DNA of 64,000 nucleotides from Persicaria tinctoria (Eukaryota > Streptophyta > Magnoliopsida > Caryophyllales > Polygonaceae), in contig JBANSL010000014.1 in the NCBI GenBank assembly GCA_037127255.1, positions 64,061,646 to 64,125,645 on the forward strand. The letters run 5' to 3'. The translations under genes were made by a program, and so were the position numbers. Each line of letters opens with the position of its first letter. Position 1 is the stretch's first letter. Positions 33,991 to 43,935 of this stretch are shown here, piece after piece. Under the pieces are notes generated by a model that saw only the letters and a list, made by a program, of their open reading frames with translations, was not told the origin of the DNA and searched no databases.

Positions 33991-36681
33991 GTTCTCCAAA
34001 TTATTATTACATTATTTTGGTTAGGTTTTTGTTCAAAAGGAATTGTTTACAAGACTTGGGCCTCAAAGCCCAGAGAAGAAGCCATTCAAGGCCCAAACAA
34101 ATGGCCCGCCACTTGAATTGAAAAATGTATGTAGATGATCAACCTGTGGGTATCATCTCTTCATGAAGATTGCATTGGAAAACCGATACCGAATTGATCC
34201 TTTTTTGCATCTTGTCAATGGCATCCGAGTCTACCGGGAGTCCGGAACCGGTAACCGTTGAGCTCTGTTGGGTCCTTCAAATTGCACATTGTTGAATTAA
34301 TCTGATATTGTAACTTGTATGTGATGTACTTATCTTTGAATGGTACTTTTTCACAAGTAAAATTGTTGATTGGGTAAACTTGTGGAATTCCAAGTTGACA
34401 ACAACTCTCCTTTTTTCGTGCTTTTGGAGTTGAAGTGGATGAATAAATGTATCGAATTCGAGTATGGGAATAAATCAATATCCTTAAAACCTGTAAATAA
34501 GAGTTTATCGTGATCTATAATTGACCTTACCTAACGCAAAAGATGATGCCATAGTTGGAGGAAATGAGGAAATGGAATATTGGATGTTTTGAGTGTTGAA
34601 AGGGTTTGTAGGAATAAGGCACAAAAGATGATGAGCTAAAGTTGACTTGACCTATATGTTTACTTGTTTAAGAGGAATGAGGATGGATGGCTTGGACTTG
34701 CCCAACCATTTGCTATTTGCTATCCCACTACTTTGTGTTATAACTTATAAAGATGAGATTTTACAATCAGTTACATATGTGTTTATGAGAGCATCTTAAT
34801 AATAGTCAATTTTTCACACATTCAAATTAATGAGAGCATCTTTTATACCAAGTATTGTAGAGATACCATTGGGAATATTCTTATTATCTAAAGATATTTA
34901 TAAAAAAAAAAAAAAAAGAAGCGATTAGGGCAAAATATATACAATTAATAATTTATTTCATAGCATCCTTTATGACGAGAACCTGGAATTTTAAAGTTGT
35001 GATAGGATTGAGGATAATGGTTGTATGACTTAAAAAGGTTAATCTATATGTTACACTAATAATTTCATAAAACATGTGACAAATATGTGAAAATGACATA
35101 AATTAATCAATGAATAAAAAATTATCATTATCTAAAGCTAATGATTTAATAGTGAAAAGGGTTAATGGAATTTTTTTTTTTTGGGGGGGGGGGGGGGGAG
35201 GTATATTACTATTTATCCAAGTGAGGTCAGATCCCAACAACAACAAAGCTCAAATAGCTGGGTTTTGTCATGTGAATGAACCATTATTTCTCTTTCCTCT
35301 ATTTGCAAAAATAAGATGGAAATCATTAAAAGAAGTGATCGGAAAACACATCTACCTTTGGTCCAACAAATTATGAGGAGAAATGATAACCAAGGAGATA
35401 AAAAAAAAGGGCTCTTTTTAAAGGAAAGAACATGCCATAAGCTGATTCTCCATAAAGATGATCAGTGAAAGCAACAGTTCATCATCTAAAGTGAGATCAA
35501 AGCTGCACACAAGCTATCTACGGTGTAACACAGTTAATGCTGAGTGTGTTTTATAGGTACATTGCAACTTGGGAAAGTGCAAGCCATTTTATTCTTCGAA
35601 TGCTCTTTCTCGACTCGATCGGAGTGTTATGAGATGGATGCAAAGTTACAATTGGATCAAACGGCAGAGCTGCAAGTGACTCCTATGGCAAAAAGCAAGT
35701 AGACAAGCTACTTAAGATGCATAGACATCATTAAACAAAGGCGAAACTTCACTTACGAAGAGATTTTGGTGCAATTTCTGATGTAAATTATCCCTTTAAT
35801 TCCAGATGTTGATCAAAATCGCCATGGGAAAACGAAGCATAACCATAAGGGATGCTACTGAGCATTATTTCCACTTGTTCGGAATACGCTATCCATCAAT
35901 AACATAGCAAGTACCAATGATATTACTGCACAAGAAAATTCAGACAGACGACGACTGACTCTAGAGGAAACACACACAAATTAAAAAAAAGTTGAGGGTG
36001 AAGGGTGTACAGAGAAAGGAAAGAAGAAAGAAGATCAGCTGCCAAAAGCCGGTGACTATGGTAAATTTGATGATATGGCATGTCATCACCTACACCAGCA
36101 AGCAGAAACTCGAGGAGGGTCCAGCTAAACATCTAACCCTGCACGGCACCAAGTGATTCAAGCTTAGCAGCAAATCAATAGAGTTTTAGCAATGAATTAG
36201 AGGGGCATAAAAGTTGATTTGATCGAGAAATTGAATGGGACCAAGAAGCTAGTTCCATTGTCAAAGCACGGGAGGATGTAATGGCGCAAGTAAAAGTGGA
36301 AACAGATGCAATGATTCCCCACTTGAAGAGAAGGATGGGAATGTCTGCATCATTTGAATGAGAGCACATCAAACCAGCATGCTGATGTATGCGTATATCA
36401 AAAGACGGTAACAATAACAATCATGAACGGAGGGATCAACCACTAGCAAACTCCTGAACAACTTAAAATAAAGGCCTAGGTTTCCAAAATAAAAGAAACG
36501 CATGAGTGAAAATGCTATCAGTATCTTCAAACAGGTTAATTGCTGCAACAATAATGGTGGATATCACAATATGCAATTGGAAACCACTTTAAATTATACC
36601 GAGACACACTTACATGGATATGGAAATCATCATTGTTGTCCTGTTGATTCTAAAATGATCATATTAACTGCTTTCGTTGTT
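33991..36681. other. Intergenic DNA downstream of the RING gene, probably including its 3' UTR
   Basis: The 300 to 700 bases left of 36682 are expected to hold the 3' UTR; no polyadenylation site can be fixed. A minus-strand open stretch at 34478-34215 contains KYITYKLQYQINSTMCN and LNGYRFRTPGRLGC with coding-like composition, but I do not recognise it. No other gene seen. Confidence 0.4.
35171..35198. repeat. T12-G16 homopolymer tract
   Basis: Twelve T (35171-35182) followed by sixteen G (35183-35198). The text just after includes cccaacaacaacaaag, which resembles 3' ends of RTE-like elements, but nothing else supports one. Confidence 0.9.
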
Positions 36682-38010
36682 TTAGTTTATCCTCCTCCTC
36701 CTAGGCATACGAGAGTCTCCGCTATCCACATCCGAGATCCTTGATGCGTCATTCCTTCTTCTGGATGATGAAGTTGAAAGAGATACTGTGGAGTCTATCT
36801 CAACAGCAGTATCTAATGTCTGAGACTCTCCATGTATCACTGCAACAATGCTTGAGAAGGAATCTCTATCATCAACAGATGGAGGCCGTTCCTGGCTTCT
36901 ACCATGAGGTGGGGTTTGGATAACAGTTTCAACAAATCTTTCAGCAGAAGTTGTTCCTGATGCAGCGGCAGTCGTAGGGGCACCTCTATACGACTGAGAT
37001 CTCCTGTAGAACAAATGAGGAAGCCTACGATATTCTGCTACTTCAGGCCTGTTTTCATTGTCAAGGGTCAAATCTACGTCATCTGTAGGCGCTACATTCT
37101 GCTCCCGGCGCAGCCCTCGAGAACTCAGGATCCTGCCAAGCAAGGTGCTGCTTCGGTCAAGCATATTGCGAGGACCATCACCTTCTTGTGGCTCAAAGAA
37201 ATCACGGGTGAGATCAAACCTGTTACCAAGACGCCGAATCATTTCCTCCATGGGAATGGAGAGTGCAGTCCTCTGAATTGCCTGCCTTAAGCTCTCAACA
37301 CGTTTCGCAGGAGGCCTGTCAGGAATCTTAACACCAGAATCCTCATCTGATTCCCGGGCACCATTGCCCCTGCCAAAAATTGGGGTAACGTTCTTAACTG
37401 TCACCTCTCCCTTACAAACCGGGCACTCCTTTGCATCTGAATGAATATGCAGCCATCTGTAGAGACAGGGCCAACAAAACAAGTGCCCACAGCTAGTCAC
37501 AATAGGCTCTTTTGCCAAGTCCAAGCAGATATTACAGTCGAAGAAGTTACTACCATCAGTACTAATCCCCTTCTCGACATCTTCTTGCTTGTCAGCAGCT
37601 TCATCTTCAGATTGGGCAACAATATTCTCACACATTTTCGTAATCTCATCATTCCTCACTTCTGCAGCATTACTTCCTTCTCCAGTCTGCATCGTCCCAT
37701 GGATATCGGGACCAACAACAGCATCAGGTGCAGCAGCATCTCCAGGATCAACCATCAAATTCATAGATATATCATGGGATTCCAAGGGCAAGTGGCTGTG
37801 ATGCCAATCTCGCCAACGCCATCTTTGTCTGTTCCTTTGCCTTAGGGCCTCTCTGAACCTTCGTTGAACAGCATGCCCCACCCAATCTAAGTCAAGGCTT
37901 CCCCCCAATGACGATCTGATCCCATTCCCCGGCGTTGATCCACCAGAGACAGGAGACACGGGTCCCAAATTCAAGTCCAGATTCATCTCACCTTCTCCCT
38001 GATCTTCCAT
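36682..38010 (-). CDS. RING-type (C3HC4) E3 ubiquitin ligase, RNF5/RNF185-related plant family
   Basis: A 442-residue protein in a single uninterrupted frame. The start ATG (38010) has a strong context (A at -3, G at +4). N-terminus MEDQGEGEMNLDLNLGP includes an LxLxL (EAR-like) stretch. An Arg/Trp-rich basic segment lies at residues 50-70 and an acidic stretch at 134-148. The RING is at about 159-199: C159, C162, C174, H176, C179, C182, C196, C199 (CNICLDLAKEPIV, SCGHLFCWPCL, ECPVC). The C-terminal half is Ser/Arg-rich and low complexity, without the C-terminal membrane anchor of animal RNF5/RNF185, so probably soluble. The RING would bind E2 enzymes and transfer ubiquitin. By length and layout it resembles the Arabidopsis MUSE1/MUSE2 pair, which limit NLR-dependent immunity; that orthology is from memory and untested. 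Confidence 0.93.
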   Translation of the reverse strand: MEDQGEGEMNLDLNLGPVSPVSGGSTPGNGIRSSLGGSLDLDWVGHAVQRRFREALRQRNRQRWRWRDWHHSHLPLESHDISMNLMVDPGDAAAPDAVVGPDIHGTMQTGEGSNAAEVRNDEITKMCENIVAQSEDEAADKQEDVEKGISTDGSNFFDCNICLDLAKEPIVTSCGHLFCWPCLYRWLHIHSDAKECPVCKGEVTVKNVTPIFGRGNGARESDEDSGVKIPDRPPAKRVESLRQAIQRTALSIPMEEMIRRLGNRFDLTRDFFEPQEGDGPRNMLDRSSTLLGRILSSRGLRREQNVAPTDDVDLTLDNENRPEVAEYRRLPHLFYRRSQSYRGAPTTAAASGTTSAERFVETVIQTPPHGRSQERPPSVDDRDSFSSIVAVIHGESQTLDTAVEIDSTVSLSTSSSRRRNDASRISDVDSGDSRMPRRRRIN

Positions 38011-38698
38011 GGTACAAGTTTTACTGCCTCAATTCAGGAAACCTCAAGTGTTCAGCTCGACCAAGTCAAAGTCCCCTTATATCAGGAACCGAAATTAGCA
38101 CCAAACCCTAACTTTGGCCTCATGTCAGCTTAAATCCAATTTCTCAATTCCGGTGAAGCACGGAAAGAAAAAGCCCTAGCTATAGCCCCTCCTAAAGGTT
38201 GGATTTTTCAGAAGATTGGAGAAACCCTCAAACAGATGCTCAGATTATTATCCGAAACTAACCAACAGCACACAAAGATCCTCCAAATTGTTCCGCAATT
38301 ACAATCAGACAAGGTTTTATAAAAACGAATCAGAACTGTACACACAATTTAGCAACAAAAAAATGAAAACCAGTCATCACAACTGAAGTGAATTCCGGGA
38401 GGGGGAGATTGGGGAAAGCATTTCCAGACCTGGACTGCGTGTCAAAGGAAAACTCGGAATTTGATCGCTAGGCGATATCCAGGGTAGAGAATACAGGAGA
38501 GAGAAATTCCACCGCCGGGATTCGCAGCCATGGCGGCGTTGAGCTCCACAGAGCTAAAATCAGGCAGCTTTGACCTCGGATTCTTCCGCGAACAAACACA
38601 TGCTCAGTAGCTGCTCTCTCTATGCGTTGATCCAGTCCAGTCTACAGGAAGAAGGAAGAAAGAGGAAGCGAAAGCCATCAATTTTCAGACACCAGAAA
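38011..38698 (-). other. 5' leader region of the RING gene, possibly with a leader intron
   Basis: About 690 bases between the start codon and the promoter motifs, moderately GC-rich. On the minus strand cag/gtctgg at about 38430 and a pyrimidine-rich stretch ending gaggcag at about 38024 could be donor and acceptor of a leader intron of about 400 bases. This is a guess without transcript data. Confidence 0.35.
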
Positions 38699-38737
38699 GG
38701 GGGGGGAAGAGGGGGGGGGGGGGGGGGGGGGGGGGGG
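38699..38737. repeat. Poly-G tract (G8-AAGA-G27) upstream of the RING gene
   Basis: G run 38699-38706, aaga, then 27 G at 38711-38737. On the gene's sense strand this is a C-rich tract between the promoter motifs and the leader. Length may be unreliable in assembly. Confidence 0.9.
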
Positions 38738-38800
38738 TAGAAGTCAGCACTCAGCAGTGCAAAGTGCCACAGTGGGACTCACACAAACACAGGGAGAGAA

Positions 38801-38848
38801 TGGGCCGGTGGGCTTATTTATTTCTCAGTTGGGCTTTCTGAAGGCCCA
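38801..38848 (-). promoter_or_regulatory. TGGGCY (site II) motif cluster of the RING gene promoter
   Basis: Four motifs in 48 bases: tgggcc 38801-38806, tgggct 38809-38814, tgggct 38830-38835, ggcc-ca 38843-38848 (opposite strand). Clustered TGGGCY/GGCCCA motifs mark promoters of widely expressed plant genes and bind TCP factors. Position about 800 bases upstream of the ATG is compatible with a leader intron. The element at 38966 lies immediately beyond. Confidence 0.6.
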
Positions 38849-39267
38849 GTAAGCACTCCTATATGCCAAATCTGTCGCATCTTCTTTATAGAAAGCCTAA
38901 TTTCGAAATATGTTTTTTCTAAGTTTCCCTAAAATTTCTCAAAAAAAAAATGCATATTTGTAAGGGGGATTTTGCAAAATAGCCACGAAAATGGGCTTAT
39001 TTTGTGAAATGTCCACGGTTTGGGATAATTTAGTGAAATGTCCCAAATATAAACCCCTTATACTCGTACACTTTCTCTCTCCTGTCCTAATTCTCTCCCC
39101 GGAACCTCTCTCCTGTCTCGCTCTCTTCTGTCTGTGACGGTTTGCGCTCAGATCTGGGTGGAGGTGAGCAGATCTGGTCGCCATCTCGTGGTGAATTGCA
39201 ATCGCCGGAGTGCGCGCGAGCGAGTGAGTAAGCGAGGGCGAGATCTATGGCTTCGGCGCCGAGAGGA

Positions 39268-39535
39268 TTCCAGTTGCAATTGATTGAATTCCAGTCGGCG
39301 ACCGAGAGTGCTCGAGTTTGAATTCCAATTGCAATTGATTGAATTCCAGTCGGCGACCGAGAGTGCTCGAGATTGAATTCCAGTTGCAATTGATTGAATT
39401 CCAGTCAGCAACCGAGAGTGCTCGAGATTGAATTGCAGTCGGCGCCGAGAGGATTCCAGTTGCAATTGATTGAATTCCAGTTGCAATTGATTCTGAAATT
39501 GAATTCCAGTCGAATTCCGGTTGCAATTGATTGAA
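39268..39535. repeat. 55-bp minisatellite inside the left end of the MULE
   Basis: Three near-identical 55-base units start at 39268, 39323 and 39378 (each ttccagttgcaattgattga, then cgaccgagagtgctcgag). Rearranged partial units follow to about 39535. Open frames across it are artefacts of the repeat. Confidence 0.9.
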
Positions 39536-39833
39536 GGAGATCTAGAGGATTAACGGGAGGAGAGGCGTGAGCGTCGGCGACCGAGAGTGCTCGAGATGGA
39601 GATCGAGAGCGCCGGAGAGCGAGAATGTCGGAGCGAAGTGGAGCAACGGCCGAGCGAGGTCGAGCGAGCCGAAGCCGGAGGCGGAGCCGAGGCCTGCGAA
39701 GTGCGAACGCTGGATCTGGAGGTTGAAGAAGGACTTTTGAATAAATTACAAAACTTACCCCATAAATATGGAAATTAAAAAAAATTATCTATATTTTATT
39801 ATGTGATCCATAATCTATATTTTTATTTTTATT

Positions 39834-40769
39834 TTTGCACAAAATGCACAACATACGATTATATTTGCACAACATACGATTATATTTGCACAATTTACGG
39901 TTATATTTGCACGACAAAATGTTAAAAATAAAATAAAAAATAAAACTAGACTTGCTTCAATTTATTCTGAATCGCTTACATTTTATTGAGAAAGTATGAA
40001 ATTATATTGAGATAAAAGAAGATCATGTTGAGTATAAATTCACTAGTCTCGATTGTCGTGCAACTCTTAAAACAGAGTTGTGCAACTCTTACAACAGAGT
40101 CGTGCAACTCTTACAACAGAGTCGTGCAACTCTTACAACAGAGTCGTGCAACTCTTAAACCACGAGTCGTGCAACTCTTACAACAGAGTCTTGCAACTCT
40201 TAAAACAGAGTCGTGCAACTCTTACAACATAGTTGTGCAATTCTTAAAACATAGTTGTGCAACTCTTATAAGAGAGTCGTGCAACTCTTAAACCAAGAGT
40301 CGTGCAACTCTTATAACAGATTCGTGCAACTCTTACACAAGAGTCGTGCAACTCTTACAACAGAGCATGTTGTGCAATAATTTATTGAGAAAGTATGAAA
40401 TTATATTGAGAGAAAATAAAATCATGTTGAGAACAAATTCACAAGTCTCGATTGTTGTGCAAAAATAACATATTGTTGAGCAAAAATAAGATGATGTTGT
40501 GCAATAATTTATTGAGAAAGTATGAAATTATCTTGAGAGAAAATAAAATCATGTTAAGCACAATTTTACAAGTCTCATTTGTTGTGCAAAAATAAAGAAT
40601 TGTTGATAAAAAAATAAGAGCATGTTGTGCAAATATAACCGTAAGTTGTGCAAATATGAATCAAATCTAATTTTATTTATTTATTTATTTTTAACATTTT
40701 GTCATGCAAATATAAGAGTACGATGTGCAAATATAACCGTAAATTGTGCAAATATGATCCAAGTCTAGT
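39834..40769. repeat. Inverted-arm block with internal tandem repeats
   Basis: The left arm 39834-39956 and right arm 40622-40769 are inverted copies: gcacaatttacggttatatt and aatataaccgtaaattgtgc are exact complements. Between the arms are three direct copies of ttattgagaaagtatgaaat (39983, 40382, 40509) and the 22-bp array. The arms could make a long hairpin. It may be a separate element nested in the MULE. Confidence 0.8.
40055..40364. repeat. 22-bp tandem array, about 14 units
   Basis: Units of 22 (some 23) bases with consensus gtcgtgcaactcttacaaca plus ga, in direct head-to-tail order. Variation is small (acaaca, aaaaca, aaccac). Not a multiple of three and no spacers, so neither coding nor CRISPR. 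Confidence 0.95.
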
Positions 40770-41225
40770 TTAGAGTTGCAATTTTTTCTGTGTCATCACT
40801 TTTTTTCCCATGAATAATGGGATGTTTTGAATTTTCAATCATCCAGTTACTGATTATAGGAGTGCAAAATGTACTAGAGTGGAATTCTTACTGTTAGATA
40901 ACCATCTCCACAGCAATGAATCTCATGGAGTTTGAGACAGTCAATTTAAAACTTGTTAGCAACCACAACTTGAGATTTTAAGGTTGAAGACAATGTACAA
41001 GCAACCAGTAGTGTACATGCAGTATCAGATGTAAAACCAGTCGAGTCAAAAGTTCACCATTCAACTTAAACCAGATAAACTAACACGTTACAAGTCCGAT
41101 ATCATTGTTAACATATCTGGTACATGCTGACAATGGTGACATGTCAGTAAGGAAACCTTATCTAATGCACTTAAGAGAGATGGACTTTTGAACAAATTGA
41201 GATAGAGAAGAAACCCCACTAGTGC

Positions 41226-41837
41226 TCATCCTCTCAACCAGGTGTTTCGGTATGAAGAGTTATCACGTAAAGAATCATTATGGCGCTTGTACTCGAGTAT
41301 ATAACTATGAGGTAGCTTCAGGCATCGTTTACAACCTGCATAAGAATAACAAAGCAAGACCACAAACAATAGTAAGCCTCGTGTATGCAACTTGAGGATT
41401 AAACTAAGCAGCAGCAACTCCAAAAGTAAACCTGATGGTCAGATGCATTGTGATTCCAGACACTCAATATATCCTCACTGAAACGAACGCTTAGAACTGC
41501 TCCACATACATCCTCACTGAATTCAAGTTGGTCACCTACCAATGCGAGAACCTGAAGGAGCAAACATTGGCACATGATAACTACTTTCAAGATGACTTGT
41601 TAACAGTAGCCAGATAGGAAAAACAGCACATTGCTGTAAGGAAATTTAAGCATCCGCATTTTACTAAATAGATTTTGCTAAAATCAAGAGATAAATGCTA
41701 ACTGTGACAAGGCTCTAAATGGAAATTCATAACTGTTGAAGTATAACCAATTACTTACCAGATCTTCTCAAAATCGTCCTGAAACATCCTTCTTGAATCT
41801 GATGATCCATTTACCTCCATTGCAATTTTGAATACCG
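41226..41837 (-). pseudogene. Captured fragment of an nCBP-like (eIF4E-family) cap-binding protein gene, three exons
   Basis: Exon a 41837-41759 (NCNGGKWIIRF, then TGA at the conserved Trp of RFWEDL, 41768-41770), donor gtaagt. Exon b 41551-41432, exactly 40 codons (VLALVGDQLEFSEDVCGAVL, then NHNASDHQ), acceptor ttcag and donor gtttac. Exon c 41335-41226 (LKLPHSYILEY, DNSSYRNTWLRG, stop), acceptor tatgcag. The text matches plant nCBP, a cap-binding eIF4E relative. The 5' half of the gene is missing, a short segment between b and c is lost, and b to c is out of frame. Introns are retained, so capture was from DNA, not mRNA. Confidence 0.85.
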
Positions 41838-42390
41838 CTAACATTCATTTTTTCTCTAATTAACAAAATAGAAAAGATGCTGACACAACCCTTAATTTCT
41901 AAAATTTGAGTTAGTAATCATTCATGCTATATAAAAAGATAGGAAAAAAGGTCTAGGAATTTTATGCAATTGTATTTTACAATTGCACAACTACACTTTT
42001 AAGTTCTGCATTTTTCTTGAATGGATATTTATTTAATCATATAAATTTGGAATCTCAGTGTCTTTCTCGGAGCAAAAAAAGCTTACAATGTGTGTAATCT
42101 GACTGAATCTCTCATTGAAAATTGTGTTGCTTGATCTTCTTTCAAGAATACCGGAACAGCAAGGCCAAATAAGGACTACGTACTGAGTTGAGCACGAATA
42201 GTCCCAAAGAGCAGCATTTACAATAAACTACAGACAACACAAAGAGACAAAAATTACCAAACATCACAAACAAAACAACCAACAAAATAACAAGCAGCAC
42301 AGCCACAAAGACATGAAAGCTTGGGAAGTAAAGAAGGTCTTCAAAAATAAATTAAACATGTAGCATGTGGCTCTCTCTACTGTTGCTCTC

Positions 42391-42508
42391 CTAAAGCTTA
42401 TCTACGAGCACTAACGTCCTCCTCAAAGCATGCTTCAGATGAGCATGGATTTGCTCACATGAAGGGTGTTCAGTCCAATTCTCAAGAGCGAAAACAACTC
42501 CATATTGC
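42391..42508 (-). pseudogene. Exon-like piece of an unidentified gene (C-terminal exon)
   Basis: A minus-strand open stretch after an acceptor-like gttag: QYGVVFALENWTEHPSCEQI, then a Leu/Arg-rich helix ending LVLVDKL and TAG (42391-42393). The length, 1 + 39 codons, fits an exon. Composition and pattern are protein-like, unlike the AT-rich surroundings. I do not recognise the family. It lies upstream of the nCBP exons in the same orientation, consistent with capture from a second locus. Confidence 0.5.
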
Positions 42509-43267
42509 CTAACGCTTTTAAAGAGGGTTGAAATTACCTTAAGCTAAAATAATGGGGGATAATTGGGGCACTTTTTCACATTTAGATTTATGCTTAAATT
42601 TGGGAGGACAAAAGAAACCATACATTTGAAGAAATACCAAACAGCAAGTGGAGCTATATGTTGCATATCAATATTTTAAGAAAACTTCCATAAGGACTAT
42701 GAACTATATGATGCATATGAATGTTTGATTAATGGCTGATCACTTTAGCAGGTCTTGGTGCTAACAAGCATTTAACGATGCCTAAAACCACAATTCGTAA
42801 CTAAACCAACTCTTAGTTAGTGCAAGAAGCTAAACAAGCAAGTCTGTCAAATTCCTCAAATTTTATGCAGCCAATCACTTGCATCGTAGATCAACGCGAT
42901 CAAATCAATCGACGCATAAACGCCATAACAAAAATAATAACAAGCAATTTCAAAGGTGTATAGTGCAAACAACACATATGAATCGTAACATTCAGTCACT
43001 TCTGCTTAGTTCCTATATGAATCGTAACATCATTTCTATATGAATCGTAACATCAAAGATGGCCAGCCAAAATTAGGTTGTGAAGATAGCAACAAATATG
43101 GCTAATTGGAGTATAATCCAACAGAAATAAAAAATTAAATCCAAATCCGACGACGAATAGAGAATCAACAAAAATCCAAAATCAAACACAGTCACATTCT
43201 AATCCAATTGATTGAATAAACAGATGGAAAAGAAGAACTAGGAGAGAAGGAGCGAGAAACACGAAAC

Positions 43268-43313
43268 CTGGAGGCCCAGGGCGCTCAAGAACGATCTCTT
43301 CGGTGGAGACCAT
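43268..43313 (-). other. Possible first exon within the right end of the MULE
   Basis: ATG at 43313 opens MVSTEEIVLERPGPP and meets a donor-like cag/gtttcg at 43268. It lies in the GC-rich right end, where Pack-MULEs often supply a promoter. Its reading phase does not match the acceptor at 42508. The antisense open frame 43303-43845 is judged a by-product of GC richness. Confidence 0.3.
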
Positions 43314-43935
43314 GGTAGTTCGAGCTTTGCTTTGCATAATTAGGCTAGAAAAATGCAGATTCCGATTGAATGTAATCAACGAGAGGATGGAAGATCAGGT
43401 TCAGGTGATACCGACTTGCTTTGAATGTAATCAGCGAGAGGAGGAAGATCGATTGATACCGACTTCAGATGACAAAGATCGGCTTCAACGAGAGGAGGAC
43501 GATGCTTCTCCTGAGTCGATTGATATCGTCGTGGCTTTGCGCAGACTGAGGGACGGCGGCAGGAATCCTCCTGAGTCGGATCTTCCTCCTCTTCTTCTTC
43601 GATTCGACGGCGAACAGGAGGAGAGCGTGGCGGCGGCGAACATGATCAAGGAGAGGAGGAATATGGACGGAGATGGAGGAGAATCGAATCCATGCCGGAG
43701 ATGGAGGAAGATCCCCGATTCCAAGTTCTCCATTGAGCGATCGGAGGCGGACAATTGGAGGCAGTCGGAAGTGGAGAGAGAGATTGGAGAGAATCGTCGA
43801 TTGGGGGAAACGATCAGAAAAATAAAAATAAAAATTGAGAATTAGTATATATAGCGGCTATTTTGCTAAATTGTCCAAATACGCGACCATTTTGCAAATA
43901 CGTCCAAATAAAGTGCCTATTTTGCAAATTTTTTC

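Larger units (their letters stand above)
38966..43935. mobile_element. Mutator-like element carrying gene fragments (Pack-MULE-like), about 4.97 kb
   Basis: The two ends are inverted over about 80 bases (38966-39046 against 43935-43854): both contain ttttgcaaaatag near the tip and aatttag-gaaat/caaaat farther in, at roughly two-thirds identity. Flanks share tatttgtaaggg (38955-38966 and 43936-43947), giving a TSD of 9 to 12 bases, the MULE size. GC-rich segments lie just inside both ends (39080-39740, 43300-43850). The interior holds a tandem array, exons of an eIF4E-family gene and other exon-like pieces, and no transposase. The alternative is two adjacent elements with chance-similar ends. 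Confidence 0.7.

Noticed and set aside
39087..39526. Overlapping minus-strand open frames with repeated LEFNQLQLE-type text
   Set aside because: Produced by the 55-bp minisatellite; unit length is not a multiple of three.
40055..40364. Array of regular 22-bp repeats as a CRISPR array
   Set aside because: Units are head-to-tail with no spacers and the context is a plant genome.
41226..43313. Working cap-binding protein gene
   Set aside because: The 5' half is missing, a stop replaces a conserved Trp, a segment between two exons is lost and the last exon is out of frame.
43303..43845. 180-codon plus-strand open frame as a gene
   Set aside because: Low-complexity Glu/Arg text from GC-rich repeat DNA, overlapping the MULE end; no domain.
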